Of a stretch of DNA of 64,000 bases, positions 8,033-18,119 are shown in pieces. The notes beneath the pieces were generated by a model. The model had not been told where the DNA came from. It saw nothing but the letters and a program-made list of their open reading frames with translations, and did not search any database. The position numbers were made by a program, and so were the translations under genes. The first letter of the stretch is position 1, and each line of letters opens with the position of its first letter. The stretch comes from Williamsia sp. (GTDB lineage: Bacteria; Bacteroidota; Bacteroidia; Chitinophagales; Chitinophagaceae). The stretch spans positions 1 through 64,000 of the forward strand of contig JADCRZ010000019.1 in assembly GCA_015069695.1 (NCBI GenBank). The letters run 5' to 3'.

Positions 8033-9580
8033 ATGAATTGTGTCCGTAAGAGATCTTTTCTTGCAGCTGCCTTGCTGCTTTTTCTTCAGCCGCTCTTTTC
8101 CCAGAACCAGGTTGTGCTGAATGCCGATTCCGCCAAAACAATTATCAACCGGAATATCTACGGGCATTTTGCCGAGCACCTGGGGCATTGCATTTACGGC
8201 GGGTTTTATGTAGGCGAGAACAACACAAAAATACCCAATACCAAAGGCATCCGCAACGATGTGGTGGCTGCCCTGAAGAAATTAAAAGTACCGGTGCTGC
8301 GCTGGCCGGGTGGCTGTTTTGCTGATACCTACCATTGGAAAGATGGCATCGGGCCAAAGGCAAAACGCCCTTCCATCGTTAACACCAACTGGGGAGACGT
8401 AACAGAAGACAACAGCTTTGGCACGCACGATTTCCTGGATATGTGCGAGCTGCTGGGTTCACAGCCTTATATTTCAGGCAATGTAGGCAGCGGCACTACC
8501 GAGGAACTGTCTGACTGGGTGCAGTATGTCAACTTCGAAAACAAAAGCCCGATGTCGGACATGCGCCGGCAGAACGGCCGCGACAAGGCCTGGAACGTAA
8601 AGATCTGGGGCATCGGCAAAGAAGCCTGGGGCTGTGGCGGCAACATGCGTCCTGAATATTATGCCGACCAGTACCGGAAGTACACGACGTTTATGTCCAG
8701 CACACCGGGTGCCCGCTTGTTCAGGGTCGCTTCCGGTGCCAGCGATGCTGATTACAACTGGACAGAAACCCTGATGCGGAACATCCCGGTCCGCATGCTG
8801 GAAGGGCTGGCCATTCATCATTACTCCACTGTTACCTGGAGGCAGAAGGGCTCTGCTACCGACTTTACAGAGCAGCAGTATTTTGCAACCATCAAAAGTG
8901 CTTTGTGGATGGATACGCTGGTAACCCGCCATGCTGCCATCATGGACAAATACGATCCGCAGAAACGCGTGGCCATGGTGGTAGATGAATGGGGCGGCTG
9001 GTATGATGTGGAACCCGGTACAAATCCCGGATTCCTGTACCAGCAGAATACCATGCGCGATGCCATGATCGCCGGTGTTTCCCTGAATATCTTCAACAAC
9101 CACAGCGACCGCGTGCGCATGGCCAACCTCGCACAGGCTATCAATGTGCTGCAGGCGGTTATCCTGACCAATGAAGAAAAGATGATTCTGACGCCCACCT
9201 ACCATGTAATGGAAATGTACAACGTGCACCAGAACGCCCGGATGATTCCTGTTTCTGTCAGGAGCAACGACTATGTACTGGGCAACGAGAAACTGCCGGC
9301 TATATCTGTATCTGCATCGGTAGATTCAACCGGGCTCACCCATCTGTCTCTCGTGAACATCGATGCCAGCAAGCCGCAGGATATTTCTATCAACCTGCAG
9401 GGTAAGAAATTTAGTGCTGTAAGCGGCCGCATCCTGTCATCCGGCAAGCTGCAGGATGTAAATACGTTCAGCAATCCGGATAAGATCAAACCTGTCCCTT
9501 TCACGGGTGCTGTATTAAGCGGCAGCGTACTGGTGGCCAAGCTGCCTCCTTTCTCTGTTGTAGTGCTTGAACTGAAGTAA
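8033..9580 (+). CDS. Secreted GH51 alpha-L-arabinofuranosidase-like protein
   Basis: GH51 enzymes release arabinofuranose from arabinan and arabinoxylan. The signal peptide is MNCVRKRSFLAAALLLFLQPLFSQ, and the conserved N-terminal GH51 sequence follows (NIYGHFAEHLGHCIYGG, LRWPGGCFADTYHW). The catalytic nucleophile is Glu319 in VVDEWGGWYD. The acid/base Glu197 lies in WGIGKEAWGCGG. The family and its clan GH-A normally have Asn right before this Glu (GNE), but here it is Lys196, encoded AAA. Activity may therefore be altered. The mature length is normal. I start at 8033 because an in-frame ATG at 7937 would add 32 residues before the signal peptide. It follows the kinase gene by 96 bp, with a TATATTTG box at 7960-7967. 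Confidence 0.88.
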   Translation: MNCVRKRSFLAAALLLFLQPLFSQNQVVLNADSAKTIINRNIYGHFAEHLGHCIYGGFYVGENNTKIPNTKGIRNDVVAALKKLKVPVLRWPGGCFADTYHWKDGIGPKAKRPSIVNTNWGDVTEDNSFGTHDFLDMCELLGSQPYISGNVGSGTTEELSDWVQYVNFENKSPMSDMRRQNGRDKAWNVKIWGIGKEAWGCGGNMRPEYYADQYRKYTTFMSSTPGARLFRVASGASDADYNWTETLMRNIPVRMLEGLAIHHYSTVTWRQKGSATDFTEQQYFATIKSALWMDTLVTRHAAIMDKYDPQKRVAMVVDEWGGWYDVEPGTNPGFLYQQNTMRDAMIAGVSLNIFNNHSDRVRMANLAQAINVLQAVILTNEEKMILTPTYHVMEMYNVHQNARMIPVSVRSNDYVLGNEKLPAISVSASVDSTGLTHLSLVNIDASKPQDISINLQGKKFSAVSGRILSSGKLQDVNTFSNPDKIKPVPFTGAVLSGSVLVAKLPPFSVVVLELK

Positions 9581-11338
9581 GTGAAAGCAGGAAGAGGCAT
9601 ATTTCGCACAACCGTTATCCTGTCTGGCCTGGTGTTGATGGCTTTTTGCGTTGTCATTATCTTCCTGGATTATGACAGACTGGTACACTGGATTGTAGCT
9701 GTTTTGCAAAAGCCCCTTATAGAATCCCTGGTGCGTCACAAAGCGCTTCCGGCCGGCAAATACCGGTTTATCCAGTATTTGTGTGGGGCAGGCCTGCTCC
9801 TGGTCCCCTTGCTTGTCTTTCTTGTTTTGAGAAAGGCTGACAAAGCCCATGCAGCCGTCAGCTTGGTAAGCAACAGTTTGGGGAGCAGCGGGCGGGCGGT
9901 AACAAAGATATTCTACCAGAATACGGCTGTGCAGAACGGTTCTGTTGTACTTGCACTTGTATTTATTGCCATAAAATCGCTGTACTATATCTGGGCCTGG
10001 GATCTGCAGTATGATGAAATGTGGTGTTATAATTATTTCACTGCGCGCCCTTTTTATTTTACCCCTTTTGCATACAACAACTACCCGCTTTTTGAACTGT
10101 CAACGCATATTTTCAAGGGGCTGCCCTTGCCTATGAAGGTGAACCTGCGGCTGCCTGTGCTGGTCACCGGTCTGCTGTCGTGCGTGTTGGTGTATGCCTG
10201 TCTGAGAAGGTACTGCCGGAGTCATCTGGCTGCCCTGGGGGGCTTGCTGGTATATGCTTTTATGCCGGTGACCACGCTTTATATGCTGTACGCCCGCGGC
10301 GTTATCTTTGAATCTTTTTTTGCCATTGCAGGGATTTTCTCTCTCCTGTTCTGGCTCCGGACAGATCGCAGGAACTGGCTTGTTATTTTTTTTCTGGCAA
10401 ATGGGTTGGGTATGTATGCCATGCCCACACATATCTATTTCTGGGCCCTCTTATGTGTGCTGGGAGCAGGCACCCGTTTGCGCACGCGAAAAACGATCAG
10501 GCCTTTTATAATAGCAAACAGCCTAGCCCTGGTGCTTTCCATTTTGCTGTACCTGCCGGTCATGCTGGGGTCCGGTTTGTCGTTTGTGGTAGAAGCCGTT
10601 ACCCCGCGCTATACTTACAGCCAGATCATACCGAATATTCCTGCTTTTATAGCTTCTTATTCCAGTTACTTTACCGGCTTTAAGGCAGGCATCGTTTGCA
10701 TGGTGGTTGTAACAGGCGTATATCTGCTAACTAAGAAACCCACGCGTGATCCTGTTTTACTGGCGTTGATAGCGATACTATGTCTTTTTCCGCTCCTGGC
10801 TTATGTTGTGCAAAGAATGGTCGTGCCCTACCGGGCATCCGGGTTTGTAGCCCTGGCTTTGCCGCTGCTTTTTGCCTTAACCGTACAAAGGGGGGAAAAA
10901 TGGGTCAGCGCCCGCTTGCTTTATCCTTCTATCCTGTTGTCGGCTGCTATCCTGCTGGTGGCCAGTCACCGCTGTCACGATCTGAACTGGAGCCGGCCGC
11001 GCGACCGGGAGGCGATGCGTCTTTCGTACCTGTTTATGAACAGGGACGTTCGAAAACTCTACGACAACAGTCCAAATTCCGGTTTTTTTTATTTTTACCC
11101 GGCCCTTGAATATTACTATGGGATGGAGCACAGGCAGCTTGATTTCTCGGTCGCTGCTACCAACAGCATCCGGTTCAAACCATTTTACCCCGGTGATAAT
11201 TATGATTGTATTATTTACCCGGCAGATGCGCCTGTTGGCCCCCTGCCCGGGCAATATAAAGAGGTTGGAGCCGATTCGGTGCTGAAGTACAAAGTCCTGT
11301 TACGGGAAGGGAGGGATTTGAACAACAGTCCCAGATAG
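9581..11338 (+). CDS. Polytopic membrane glycosyltransferase, GT39/ArnT-like
   Basis: A 585-residue protein with about ten or more hydrophobic segments. After the first helices, the sequence [15 protein letters not shown] (Asp145-Glu146) falls in the first large loop, where GT-C enzymes (PMT, ArnT, GT83) keep an acidic pair. The segments [17 protein letters not shown] and [16 protein letters not shown] also fit the family. Such proteins move a sugar from a polyprenyl-phosphate donor to a lipid or protein outside the cytoplasmic membrane. The C-terminal soluble domain is short. The GTG start at 9581 directly abuts the GH51 stop; a downstream in-frame ATG (residue 20) is possible. The substrate cannot be inferred. 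Confidence 0.7.
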   Translation: MKAGRGIFRTTVILSGLVLMAFCVVIIFLDYDRLVHWIVAVLQKPLIESLVRHKALPAGKYRFIQYLCGAGLLLVPLLVFLVLRKADKAHAAVSLVSNSLGSSGRAVTKIFYQNTAVQNGSVVLALVFIAIKSLYYIWAWDLQYDEMWCYNYFTARPFYFTPFAYNNYPLFELSTHIFKGLPLPMKVNLRLPVLVTGLLSCVLVYACLRRYCRSHLAALGGLLVYAFMPVTTLYMLYARGVIFESFFAIAGIFSLLFWLRTDRRNWLVIFFLANGLGMYAMPTHIYFWALLCVLGAGTRLRTRKTIRPFIIANSLALVLSILLYLPVMLGSGLSFVVEAVTPRYTYSQIIPNIPAFIASYSSYFTGFKAGIVCMVVVTGVYLLTKKPTRDPVLLALIAILCLFPLLAYVVQRMVVPYRASGFVALALPLLFALTVQRGEKWVSARLLYPSILLSAAILLVASHRCHDLNWSRPRDREAMRLSYLFMNRDVRKLYDNSPNSGFFYFYPALEYYYGMEHRQLDFSVAATNSIRFKPFYPGDNYDCIIYPADAPVGPLPGQYKEVGADSVLKYKVLLREGRDLNNSPR

Positions 11339-11388
11339 CTATTTCTTCATTATCTTACGCCACAATTTTCTTAAAACAACTCACTTTT

Positions 11389-13407
11389 ATGTCAAACCAA
11401 ACACCAGCTGGATCAGCAAACGGACTCGATGAGCTTAGTATAAATACCATCCGCTTTTTATCGGTGGATGCAGTGCAGAAAGCAAATTCCGGTCATCCGG
11501 GATTACCCCTGGGTGCAGCACCCATGGCGTATGTGTTGTGGACGAAGTTCCTGCGGTTTAACCCGAAAGATCCGGCCTGGTGGAACAAAGACCGTTTCAT
11601 ACTTTCTGCAGGGCACGGATCGGCCCTGTTATACAGCTTGCTCCACTTAACCGGTTACGACCTGCCGCTGGAAGAAGTCAAGAATTTCCGGCAGCTGCAT
11701 TCCAAAACACCTGGTCATCCTGAATCTATGTATACCCCCGGCGTGGAAGTAACCACCGGACCGCTCGGACAAGGATTTGGAAACGGGGTAGGTGTTGCCA
11801 TGGCTGAAGCTTTCCTGGGAGCCACCTATAACCGGGACGGACATACGCTGATTGATCACTACACCTACGCCATTGTCAGCGATGGCGACCTGATGGAAGG
11901 CGTGTCTGCAGAAGCCGCTTCCCTGGCGGGGCATCTCAAGCTCGGCAAAATAATTTTCCTCTACGACGACAACGACATATCTCTCGACGGACCTACCAAC
12001 CTGGCCTTTACCGAAGACGTACTCAAACGCTTTGATGCCTATGGCTGGCATACAGACCGCGTGCACGACGGCAATGATGTCAATGCCATCGAAGATGCTA
12101 TCAAAAGGGCGCAGCAGGAAACAGAAAGACCTTCCCTGATCTCTGTCAAAACCATTATCGGCTATGGCAGCCCGTTACAAGGTACAAGCAAGGCGCATGG
12201 CAGTCCGCTGGGAGAGGAAAATGTAAAAAAGACAAAAGAGTTTTACGGATGGGATCCCAACAAATACTTCTATGTGCCTGATGAAGTAAAGGAGCATATG
12301 CTGGAGCCCGGAAAGAAGGGCGCTGAATTGCAGCAGCAATGGCAGGATGGATTTGAAAAATACAAGGAGGCTTTTCCCAAAGAGGGAGAACAGTTACAGC
12401 AGGCATTCCGCGGCGAACTGCCGGCGGACTGGGATAGTGAGCTGCCCCAGTACAAAGCCGGTGAGGCTTATGCCACCCGGCAAGCCAGCGGTAAAGCCCT
12501 GGAAAGCATCAAGAAAAAAGTGCCCTGGCTGATCGGCGGCTCAGCCGACCTGGCCAGCTCCAATGAAATGTCTACCAAGGGTGACCTGAGCTTTCAGCCG
12601 GGTCAGTATCAGTATACCAATATCTGGTTCGGCGTACGTGAGCACGGCATGGGCGCCATCCTCAATGGCATGGCCAGTCATCATGGCGTGCGGGTGTACG
12701 GTGGAACATTCTTTAACTTCTCCGATTACATGCGCGGCGCCATCCGGTTGGCAGCCCTTACAGAAGCACCTGTAACTTATGTTTTCACACACGACAGCAT
12801 CGGGGTAGGAGAGGACGGACCCACCCATGAGCCCATCGAACAGCTCATGGCCCTGCGTGCCGTACCGAACCTGACCGTGATCCGCCCCGGAGATGCCAAT
12901 GAAACCACGCAAGCCTGGGCCCTGGCCATGAGAAAGATGAATGGTCCTGTAGCGTTGATCCTTTCCCGTCAGAAGATGCCGGTGATTGACCCCGCAAAAT
13001 ATGCTTCTGCAGAGAACCTGGAAAAAGGCGCTTATATCCTGAGCGATAGCGAAGGCGAACCTGAACTGATCCTGATCGGCACCGGCTCTGAGCTGCAGCT
13101 GGCGGTGGGTGCACAGGAAGTGCTGGCCAAAGAAGGCAGAAAGGTACGGGTGGTCAGCATGCCTTCCTGGGAACTGTTTGAAGAGCAGGATGCTGCATAC
13201 CGGGAAAAAGTGTTCCCGCTTGCTGTCCGCAAGCGCCTCGCCGTTGAAGCCGGCGCTACCTTTGGCTGGTACAAATGGGTAGGCCTGGACGGAACCGTGG
13301 TGGGCCTGGACCGTTATGGTCTGTCGGCCCCCGGCGAAATCGTAATGAAAGAGTTCGGGTTTACCGTAGAGAACGTATGCGCAAAAGCCCGGGCTCTGCT
13401 GAAATAA
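11389..13407 (+). CDS. tkt: Transketolase
   Basis: Transketolase moves two-carbon units between sugar phosphates in the pentose phosphate pathway, using thiamine diphosphate. The 672-residue protein has the canonical N-terminal sequence ([33 protein letters not shown]). The ThDP/Mg motif is [32 protein letters not shown] in outline, with Ser in place of the first Gly (VSDGDLMEG). The second half has the pyrimidine domain ([14 protein letters not shown]) and [20 protein letters not shown]. The length is typical of a single-chain transketolase. It stands alone, 50 bp after the glycosyltransferase, and is followed by a clear terminator. Confidence 0.97.
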   Translation: MSNQTPAGSANGLDELSINTIRFLSVDAVQKANSGHPGLPLGAAPMAYVLWTKFLRFNPKDPAWWNKDRFILSAGHGSALLYSLLHLTGYDLPLEEVKNFRQLHSKTPGHPESMYTPGVEVTTGPLGQGFGNGVGVAMAEAFLGATYNRDGHTLIDHYTYAIVSDGDLMEGVSAEAASLAGHLKLGKIIFLYDDNDISLDGPTNLAFTEDVLKRFDAYGWHTDRVHDGNDVNAIEDAIKRAQQETERPSLISVKTIIGYGSPLQGTSKAHGSPLGEENVKKTKEFYGWDPNKYFYVPDEVKEHMLEPGKKGAELQQQWQDGFEKYKEAFPKEGEQLQQAFRGELPADWDSELPQYKAGEAYATRQASGKALESIKKKVPWLIGGSADLASSNEMSTKGDLSFQPGQYQYTNIWFGVREHGMGAILNGMASHHGVRVYGGTFFNFSDYMRGAIRLAALTEAPVTYVFTHDSIGVGEDGPTHEPIEQLMALRAVPNLTVIRPGDANETTQAWALAMRKMNGPVALILSRQKMPVIDPAKYASAENLEKGAYILSDSEGEPELILIGTGSELQLAVGAQEVLAKEGRKVRVVSMPSWELFEEQDAAYREKVFPLAVRKRLAVEAGATFGWYKWVGLDGTVVGLDRYGLSAPGEIVMKEFGFTVENVCAKARALLK

Positions 13408-13424
13408 GTCTTTCTTCTTGAATA

Positions 13425-13469
13425 AAAACAGTCCGCCTTCTTTTGTTTCAAGTCAAGGTGGACTGTTTT
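13425..13469 (+). terminator. Intrinsic terminator after tkt
   Basis: AAAACAGTCC-CCTT and AAGG-GGACTGTTTT pair with one mismatch (arms 13425-13439 and 13455-13469) around a 15-nt loop, 17 bp after the tkt stop. The right arm ends in a short T run. The A run on the left makes it potentially bidirectional. Confidence 0.8.
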
Positions 13470-13495
13470 ACAACAATACCCATCCAAGCATCCCA

Positions 13496-13525
13496 TTAAT
13501 CCTGTAAATCAAGGTTCAGACAATC
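13496..13525 (+). repeat. Dispersed repeat copy upstream of the DinB-like gene
   Basis: The segment contains AATCCTGTAA, ATC-AGGTTCA and GACAATC in the same order and orientation as the repeat arm at 2807-2849 and the copy at 25789-25820. It lacks the TCCGTG central units of the longer form. It ends 10 bp before the ATG of the next gene and so forms its leader. Confidence 0.75.
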
Positions 13526-13535
13526 AAGATCAACA

Positions 13536-14048
13536 ATGCCCGCGACCAACCCAGAAGTATGGCTCCGTGGTCCTCTTCCTGATATGCCTGCTTTGCTGCA
13601 GCCGGTAGCGCATGCCTTGTTGCAGGCGCGGGAAGAAGTGGGAGAGATGATGCACGGCTTTCCGCCGGAACGGCTCTGGGAGCGGCCTGCCGGTGTGGCC
13701 TCGCCTGGGTTTCACCTGCAGCATCTTTCGGGTGTGCTTGACCGTTTGTTCACGTATGCAGCCGATCAGCCACTTTCCGCTGCGCAGCTGGCCTGCCTCA
13801 AGCAGGAAGGACAGCCTGCTGATCTCACCGTAGACAGTCTTGTACAGGCATTCAACCAGCAGGTAGATAAGGCGCTTGAGCAACTGCGCACAACAGCTGA
13901 AGCAACGCTGACAGAATTCCGCGGAGTAGGACGGGCAAAGCTGCCCTCAACCGTACTTGGTCTGCTGGTACATGCTGCCGAACATACACAACGCCACGTA
14001 GGACAGCTGTTAGTGACCGTGCGGGTGCTCAGGCACCAGGCAAAGTAA
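13536..14048 (+). CDS. DinB superfamily protein
   Basis: A 170-residue four-helix-bundle type protein. Members of the DinB/YfiT fold bind a divalent metal through three histidines; many act as thiol-dependent transferases or hydrolases, and the function of most is unknown. Candidate ligands are His60 or His63 in GFHLQHLSGVLDR and His150 and His154 in HAAEHTQRHVGQ, which match the family spacing. Helices with VLDRLFTY and VDKALEQLRTT fit. The gene is alone, between the tkt terminator and the zincin gene 52 bp downstream. The start is the first ATG after the dispersed repeat. Confidence 0.8.
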   Translation: MPATNPEVWLRGPLPDMPALLQPVAHALLQAREEVGEMMHGFPPERLWERPAGVASPGFHLQHLSGVLDRLFTYAADQPLSAAQLACLKQEGQPADLTVDSLVQAFNQQVDKALEQLRTTAEATLTEFRGVGRAKLPSTVLGLLVHAAEHTQRHVGQLLVTVRVLRHQAK

Positions 14049-14100
14049 AGAAGCTTTGAGTGCTCTTTCGGGTGTGGTATGGCTTAAATTGATGCCTCAT

Positions 14101-14862
14101 ATGAAAAAGCTAATCCAAAAATGGATCATCAGGTTAACTGCCACTTTCGTGTTGATGGCAGTGCTCCTGGTGGTGATTGTGTTAAACCCTGCACTCACCT
14201 ATGCCAGCAAAACTCGTCACAACAACTTTACCATTTTTCACAATCAACCGCTCGATCCTGCTTTGATCCTCCATCTTAGGCAGGCCACGCAGTGGGTAAG
14301 CAACAGCGAATACTATGATCCCCACTGGAACATCGACATTTGCCTGAACGACGGATCACGCTATCCTTCCTTTGTTGAAAAGACAGGCGGACCGGCCTTT
14401 GGACGGGGATTTTATAACAAAGTAGTCCTGATGGGAGCTGCTGATTACAAAGGGAACAGCGTCATGCTGAATGGCTACAGGTGGAACCTGCAGCAGCTCC
14501 TTGCGCACGAAATGATCCATTGCTTTCAACTGCATCAACGCGGTGTGTGGAAATCAAAACCGCTTGCCTCTATTCCGGATTGGAAATGGGAAGGCTATGC
14601 CGAATGGGTTTCCCGCCGAACTGTGGACCAGGCAGACCTCCGGCAAAATACAGAACGGCTGCTCCAGGCTGAAAAGACCGCACACGATGGGTGGATCCAA
14701 TTCAGCGACGGAACAGGTTCCCCCGTTCTTTATTACAAATACCGGCTGCTGGTTCAGTACTGCATGGAGATCAGAAAGATGAAGTATGACGAGGTGCTGG
14801 ATAGCGAAGCGCCGCAAGAAGTGGTATGGGAACAATTAATGAACTGGTTTGATAAGCAGTAG
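14101..14862 (+). CDS. Membrane-anchored putative zinc metallopeptidase (HExxH)
   Basis: I do not recognise a named family. The 253-residue protein has an N-terminal transmembrane segment (about residues 8-31) and then a predicted extracytoplasmic domain. A zincin motif AHEMIHCFQ gives His136, Glu137 and His140, and 23-28 residues later KWEGYAEWVSR could supply the third (Glu) ligand, as in gluzincins. The sequence before it (NSVMLNGYRWNLQQLLAHE) is the helix entering the active site. I start at 14101 (MKKLIQKW). An earlier TTG at 14056 would put extra residues before the membrane anchor. Proteolytic activity is inferred from the motif only. Confidence 0.65.
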   Translation: MKKLIQKWIIRLTATFVLMAVLLVVIVLNPALTYASKTRHNNFTIFHNQPLDPALILHLRQATQWVSNSEYYDPHWNIDICLNDGSRYPSFVEKTGGPAFGRGFYNKVVLMGAADYKGNSVMLNGYRWNLQQLLAHEMIHCFQLHQRGVWKSKPLASIPDWKWEGYAEWVSRRTVDQADLRQNTERLLQAEKTAHDGWIQFSDGTGSPVLYYKYRLLVQYCMEIRKMKYDEVLDSEAPQEVVWEQLMNWFDKQ

Positions 14863-14914
14863 AGCCCGGTAGAACGACCAGCTGGGCAAAGTTGAGTTAG
14901 TAAGCACCTAAACC

Positions 14915-16366
14915 ATGAAGCTTTTACAGATAAGATGGACCTTTCTGCTCTTTGCTTTGCCCATCTTTTGTTGTTCAAACCCGTCTGCTTCAAAGCAGGA
15001 TGGCGGGAGAAAGCTCAGCGCGGCCGAGTTAAAAAACGATTTTACCATCCTGCGCAAAACCCTGGAAGAAGCGCATCCGGGTCTTTACTGGTACTCTCCT
15101 AAAGAGGAAACGGACCACCGTTTCGATAGCAGCTATGCTTTGCTGGATCATGCCATGGGCAGAAAGGAATTCTTTCAATTGCTATTGCCCCTTGTTGCAG
15201 GTGTAAGATGTGTGCATACAAGTCTTCGTCCCGGCCCCGGGCCGGAAAACCAGCCAATACAGCTTGCCAGGCTGTTGCCGTTTGATCTTCTCTGTACCGC
15301 TGAAGGACTCTACATTACCCATGATTTTACCAACAGGGGTTATGCGGGCATGGAAATACTTTCCATCAACAAGGTTTCATCAAAAGAAATTATCAGCCGG
15401 TTGTTAACCTGTCTTCCTGCAGATGGATACAATCAAACCTTTAAATACGACCTGCTAAGTAGGGGTGCTATGCGGGAAGGCTATGCTTTGTATTGGGGGC
15501 AGCCGGAAAGCTTTGCCCTGAAACTGCGCAGCACCGCTACTCCAAAAGAGATAACAGTGGCTGTAAAAGCCGCCCCCCCGCAGCAACTTGCTACCAGGCA
15601 AGCCCTTCAGCCGTCGCCAGCCGTTTCCGTGCATTTTCATGATAGCCTGAACCTCGCCGTGCTGGAGGTCAATACATTTGAGCTGCGCACAGAAAAGTTC
15701 AGGGAACTGGTTGTGCCGGTCTTTAAAAAGATCCGGGAAAAGGGTATTGAAAACCTTGTTATTGATCTGCGCCGCAACGGAGGCGGAAACAACAACAACG
15801 TGCCGGAGCTGTTTTCTTTTCTGGCAACACGACCGTTCCTGCACCTGAAAAAAACAGCGATGAACCCGCCTGTTTATACCTACAAGAGCCAGTTTAAAAA
15901 TCCTGAAAATTTTTCAGCCATCCATGGCGTGCAGCAACCAGACGGCAGTTATTCCGTGAACGGCCGGTATACAGGCACTGTTTACAGGGATCCGGCCCGG
16001 CAGTACGGATTCAGGGGAAACACGATCCTGCTAATCTCCGGCCATACCACCTCCGCGGCATCGGAGTTCGCTGCCATTGCGCATGATAACAAGCGGGTAA
16101 CTGTTGTGGGTGAAGAAACAGGCGGATGTTATTATGGCGCTACGGGAGGCAATTACATCAACCTGGTTTTACCGGCCAGTAAGCTGGAAGCCCGGATTCC
16201 TACGATCCGGATCTTTACCGCTGTGGAGGAGGACCTGGTCCGTCAGCCCCAGGGGCGGGGACTCTTGCCTGATTATCCTGTTGTGCAAACGGTTGCCGCT
16301 ATTTTACAGGGGCGCGATGTTCAGCTGGAGGCTGCCATCAAACTGATAAAAAATAAAGGGACCTAA
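14915..16366 (+). CDS. S41-family peptidase, lipoprotein
   Basis: A 483-residue protein with an N-terminal lipoprotein signal (FALPIFCCSNPS), so probably anchored in a membrane facing the periplasm or outside. The N-terminal helical part (AAELKNDFTILRKTLEEAHPGLYWY) is typical of Bacteroidota S41 proteins. The tail-specific protease core shows NLVIDLRRNGGGNNNN and then LISGHTTSAASEFAAIAHDNKRV, where the Ser after TTSAA is the expected nucleophile, followed by VGEETGGCYYGATGG. A PDZ-like segment (YAGMEILSINKVSSKEII) precedes the core. The start at 14915 fits the signal peptide. It lies 52 bp after the zincin gene. Confidence 0.88.
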   Translation: MKLLQIRWTFLLFALPIFCCSNPSASKQDGGRKLSAAELKNDFTILRKTLEEAHPGLYWYSPKEETDHRFDSSYALLDHAMGRKEFFQLLLPLVAGVRCVHTSLRPGPGPENQPIQLARLLPFDLLCTAEGLYITHDFTNRGYAGMEILSINKVSSKEIISRLLTCLPADGYNQTFKYDLLSRGAMREGYALYWGQPESFALKLRSTATPKEITVAVKAAPPQQLATRQALQPSPAVSVHFHDSLNLAVLEVNTFELRTEKFRELVVPVFKKIREKGIENLVIDLRRNGGGNNNNVPELFSFLATRPFLHLKKTAMNPPVYTYKSQFKNPENFSAIHGVQQPDGSYSVNGRYTGTVYRDPARQYGFRGNTILLISGHTTSAASEFAAIAHDNKRVTVVGEETGGCYYGATGGNYINLVLPASKLEARIPTIRIFTAVEEDLVRQPQGRGLLPDYPVVQTVAAILQGRDVQLEAAIKLIKNKGT

Positions 16367-16424
16367 AAAAACTTATATATTCGGTGATGCGTTGCCTGAC
16401 GCCTATTCTGCTTAACATACCAAA

Positions 16425-17666
16425 ATGAATAAAAACAATTTTGCCATTGTTCTTGTAACGAGCTTGTTTTTTTTATGGGGATTTGCCCTGAATATGAACC
16501 CCATCCTGATCCCGCACCTCAAAAAAGCCTGCCAGCTTACTGACCTGCAATCGGCTTTTATCGATTCGGCTTCTTATATAGCCTATTTCCTGATGGCCAT
16601 ACCAGCCGGACAGTTTATGAAACGGTTTGGATACAAAGGTGGTATCATCCTCGGGTTGCTGCTTTTTGCCTTTGGTGCATTTTTGTTTTACCCTGCGGCG
16701 AGCACAAGGGCTTACGCTTTTTTTCTTGCAGCCCTGTTTATCATCGCCTGTGGACTTACTTTCCTGGAAACAGCCGCCAATCCCTACATCACCGTGTTGG
16801 GCAGTCCGGATACGGCCACACAGCGTATCAACTTTGCCCAGTCTTTTAACGGGCTGGCTGCAACCCTGGCGCCCTGGGTTGGTGGTACATTTATCCTGTC
16901 CGGTGAAACGCTGACTGCCAGCCAGAAAGCGGCCATGTCGGCCCAGCAGCTGAACAATTATCTTCAGGCGGAAGCTGATTCAGTTAAAATTCCTTTTGTG
17001 ATTATCGGCATTGCGGTGTTGCTGGTGGCGCTGTTACTGGGGCGCACAACGCTGCCGGAGATTGCGGATTCTGGTGAAGTGGCTGTAGAGGGCTCAATTT
17101 TTAAAGAAAAGAACCTGATGCTGGGAGTGATCGCACAATTATTTTATGTAGGCGCACAAGTATGCGTGAGCTCCTTTTTTATCCGCTTTTCTGCCCGTGT
17201 GGCCGGTATAGAAGAGAAAGCTGCGGCCCTGTTGCTATCGGGTGCCTTGCTGGGCTTTATGATCGGACGGTTCTTTGGCACATTCCTGATGCGGTTTATT
17301 TCGCCCTCCAAGCTGCTCGCTGTTTACAGCATCATTAATTTCTTCCTCCTGTTGCTGGCCGTTTCCCTGACCGGCCGGTTTTCGGTATACGCACTGATCG
17401 GCGTTGAATTTTTTATGTCGATCATGTTCCCGACGATCTTTTCGCTGAGCATTCGCGGACTAGGACCAAAAACAAAGGAAGGCTCTTCGCTGGTGATTAT
17501 GTCCATTGTAGGCGGGGCTATCTTTCCGGTTATCATGGGGCGGATCTCGGACATGAGCAATATCCAGCAGGCTTACATCGTTCCGGCGGTTTGCTTCCTG
17601 GTTGTATTTTATTTTGCCTTGAAGAACATCAATGTAAAAAAAGTGAAGCTCGTAGTTTCACACTAA
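16425..17666 (+). CDS. Sugar:proton symporter, FucP-like MFS (FHS family)
   Basis: A 413-residue, 12-helix permease of the major facilitator superfamily. The FHS features are evident: LFFLWGFALNMNPILIPHLKKA in helix 1, FLETAANPYITVLG in helix 4, and NFAQSFNGLAATLAPWVGG in the next loop and helix. Such proteins import L-fucose, glucose, galactose or related sugars in the cytoplasmic membrane. The substrate cannot be decided. The next gene begins 9 bp downstream, so the two are probably cotranscribed. No sugar-catabolic gene is adjacent. Confidence 0.9.
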   Translation: MNKNNFAIVLVTSLFFLWGFALNMNPILIPHLKKACQLTDLQSAFIDSASYIAYFLMAIPAGQFMKRFGYKGGIILGLLLFAFGAFLFYPAASTRAYAFFLAALFIIACGLTFLETAANPYITVLGSPDTATQRINFAQSFNGLAATLAPWVGGTFILSGETLTASQKAAMSAQQLNNYLQAEADSVKIPFVIIGIAVLLVALLLGRTTLPEIADSGEVAVEGSIFKEKNLMLGVIAQLFYVGAQVCVSSFFIRFSARVAGIEEKAAALLLSGALLGFMIGRFFGTFLMRFISPSKLLAVYSIINFFLLLLAVSLTGRFSVYALIGVEFFMSIMFPTIFSLSIRGLGPKTKEGSSLVIMSIVGGAIFPVIMGRISDMSNIQQAYIVPAVCFLVVFYFALKNINVKKVKLVVSH

Positions 17667-17675
17667 GCTGATTGC

Positions 17676-18071
17676 ATGAAAGCCTTTAACATCATCTTCA
17701 TCGTCCTGTTTGTACTGTTCGCTGCTTTGCAATACAATGATCCCGATCCTTATATCTGGATCCCGATTTACCTGTACGCAGCCTACCTGTGTTACCGGGC
17801 GCTGAAAAAGCAATACCCGCGCGGGTTGTACATCGCCGGACTGGTCGTTTACGGAGCCTATGCGATGTACCTGCTTTTTGACAAGACCGGCGTTCTCAAC
17901 TGGGCGGAGGTACACCATGCCGAAAATATTGTGCAGACGATGAAGGCCGAAAAACCCTGGATCGAGGAAACCAGGGAATTTGGGGGATTGCTGATCGTGA
18001 TCATTGTACTGCTGGTAAACATGCGCTGGTTATCAAAAAGCAAAGGAGGGCATACGTACAATGTAGAATAA
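17676..18071 (+). CDS. TMEM220-like membrane protein
   Basis: A 131-residue protein with four hydrophobic helices. The first helix followed by AALQYNDPDPYIWIPIYLYAA is the signature of the transmembrane family 220. No activity is known to me for this family. Its start, 9 bp after the FucP-like gene, implies cotranscription. The TonB receptor gene starts 48 bp downstream. Confidence 0.8.
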   Translation: MKAFNIIFIVLFVLFAALQYNDPDPYIWIPIYLYAAYLCYRALKKQYPRGLYIAGLVVYGAYAMYLLFDKTGVLNWAEVHHAENIVQTMKAEKPWIEETREFGGLLIVIIVLLVNMRWLSKSKGGHTYNVE

Positions 18072-18119
18072 AAAGAATGCGTAATATTGCCGCCCGGATT
18101 TGTGAAAATAGTTTGTACC

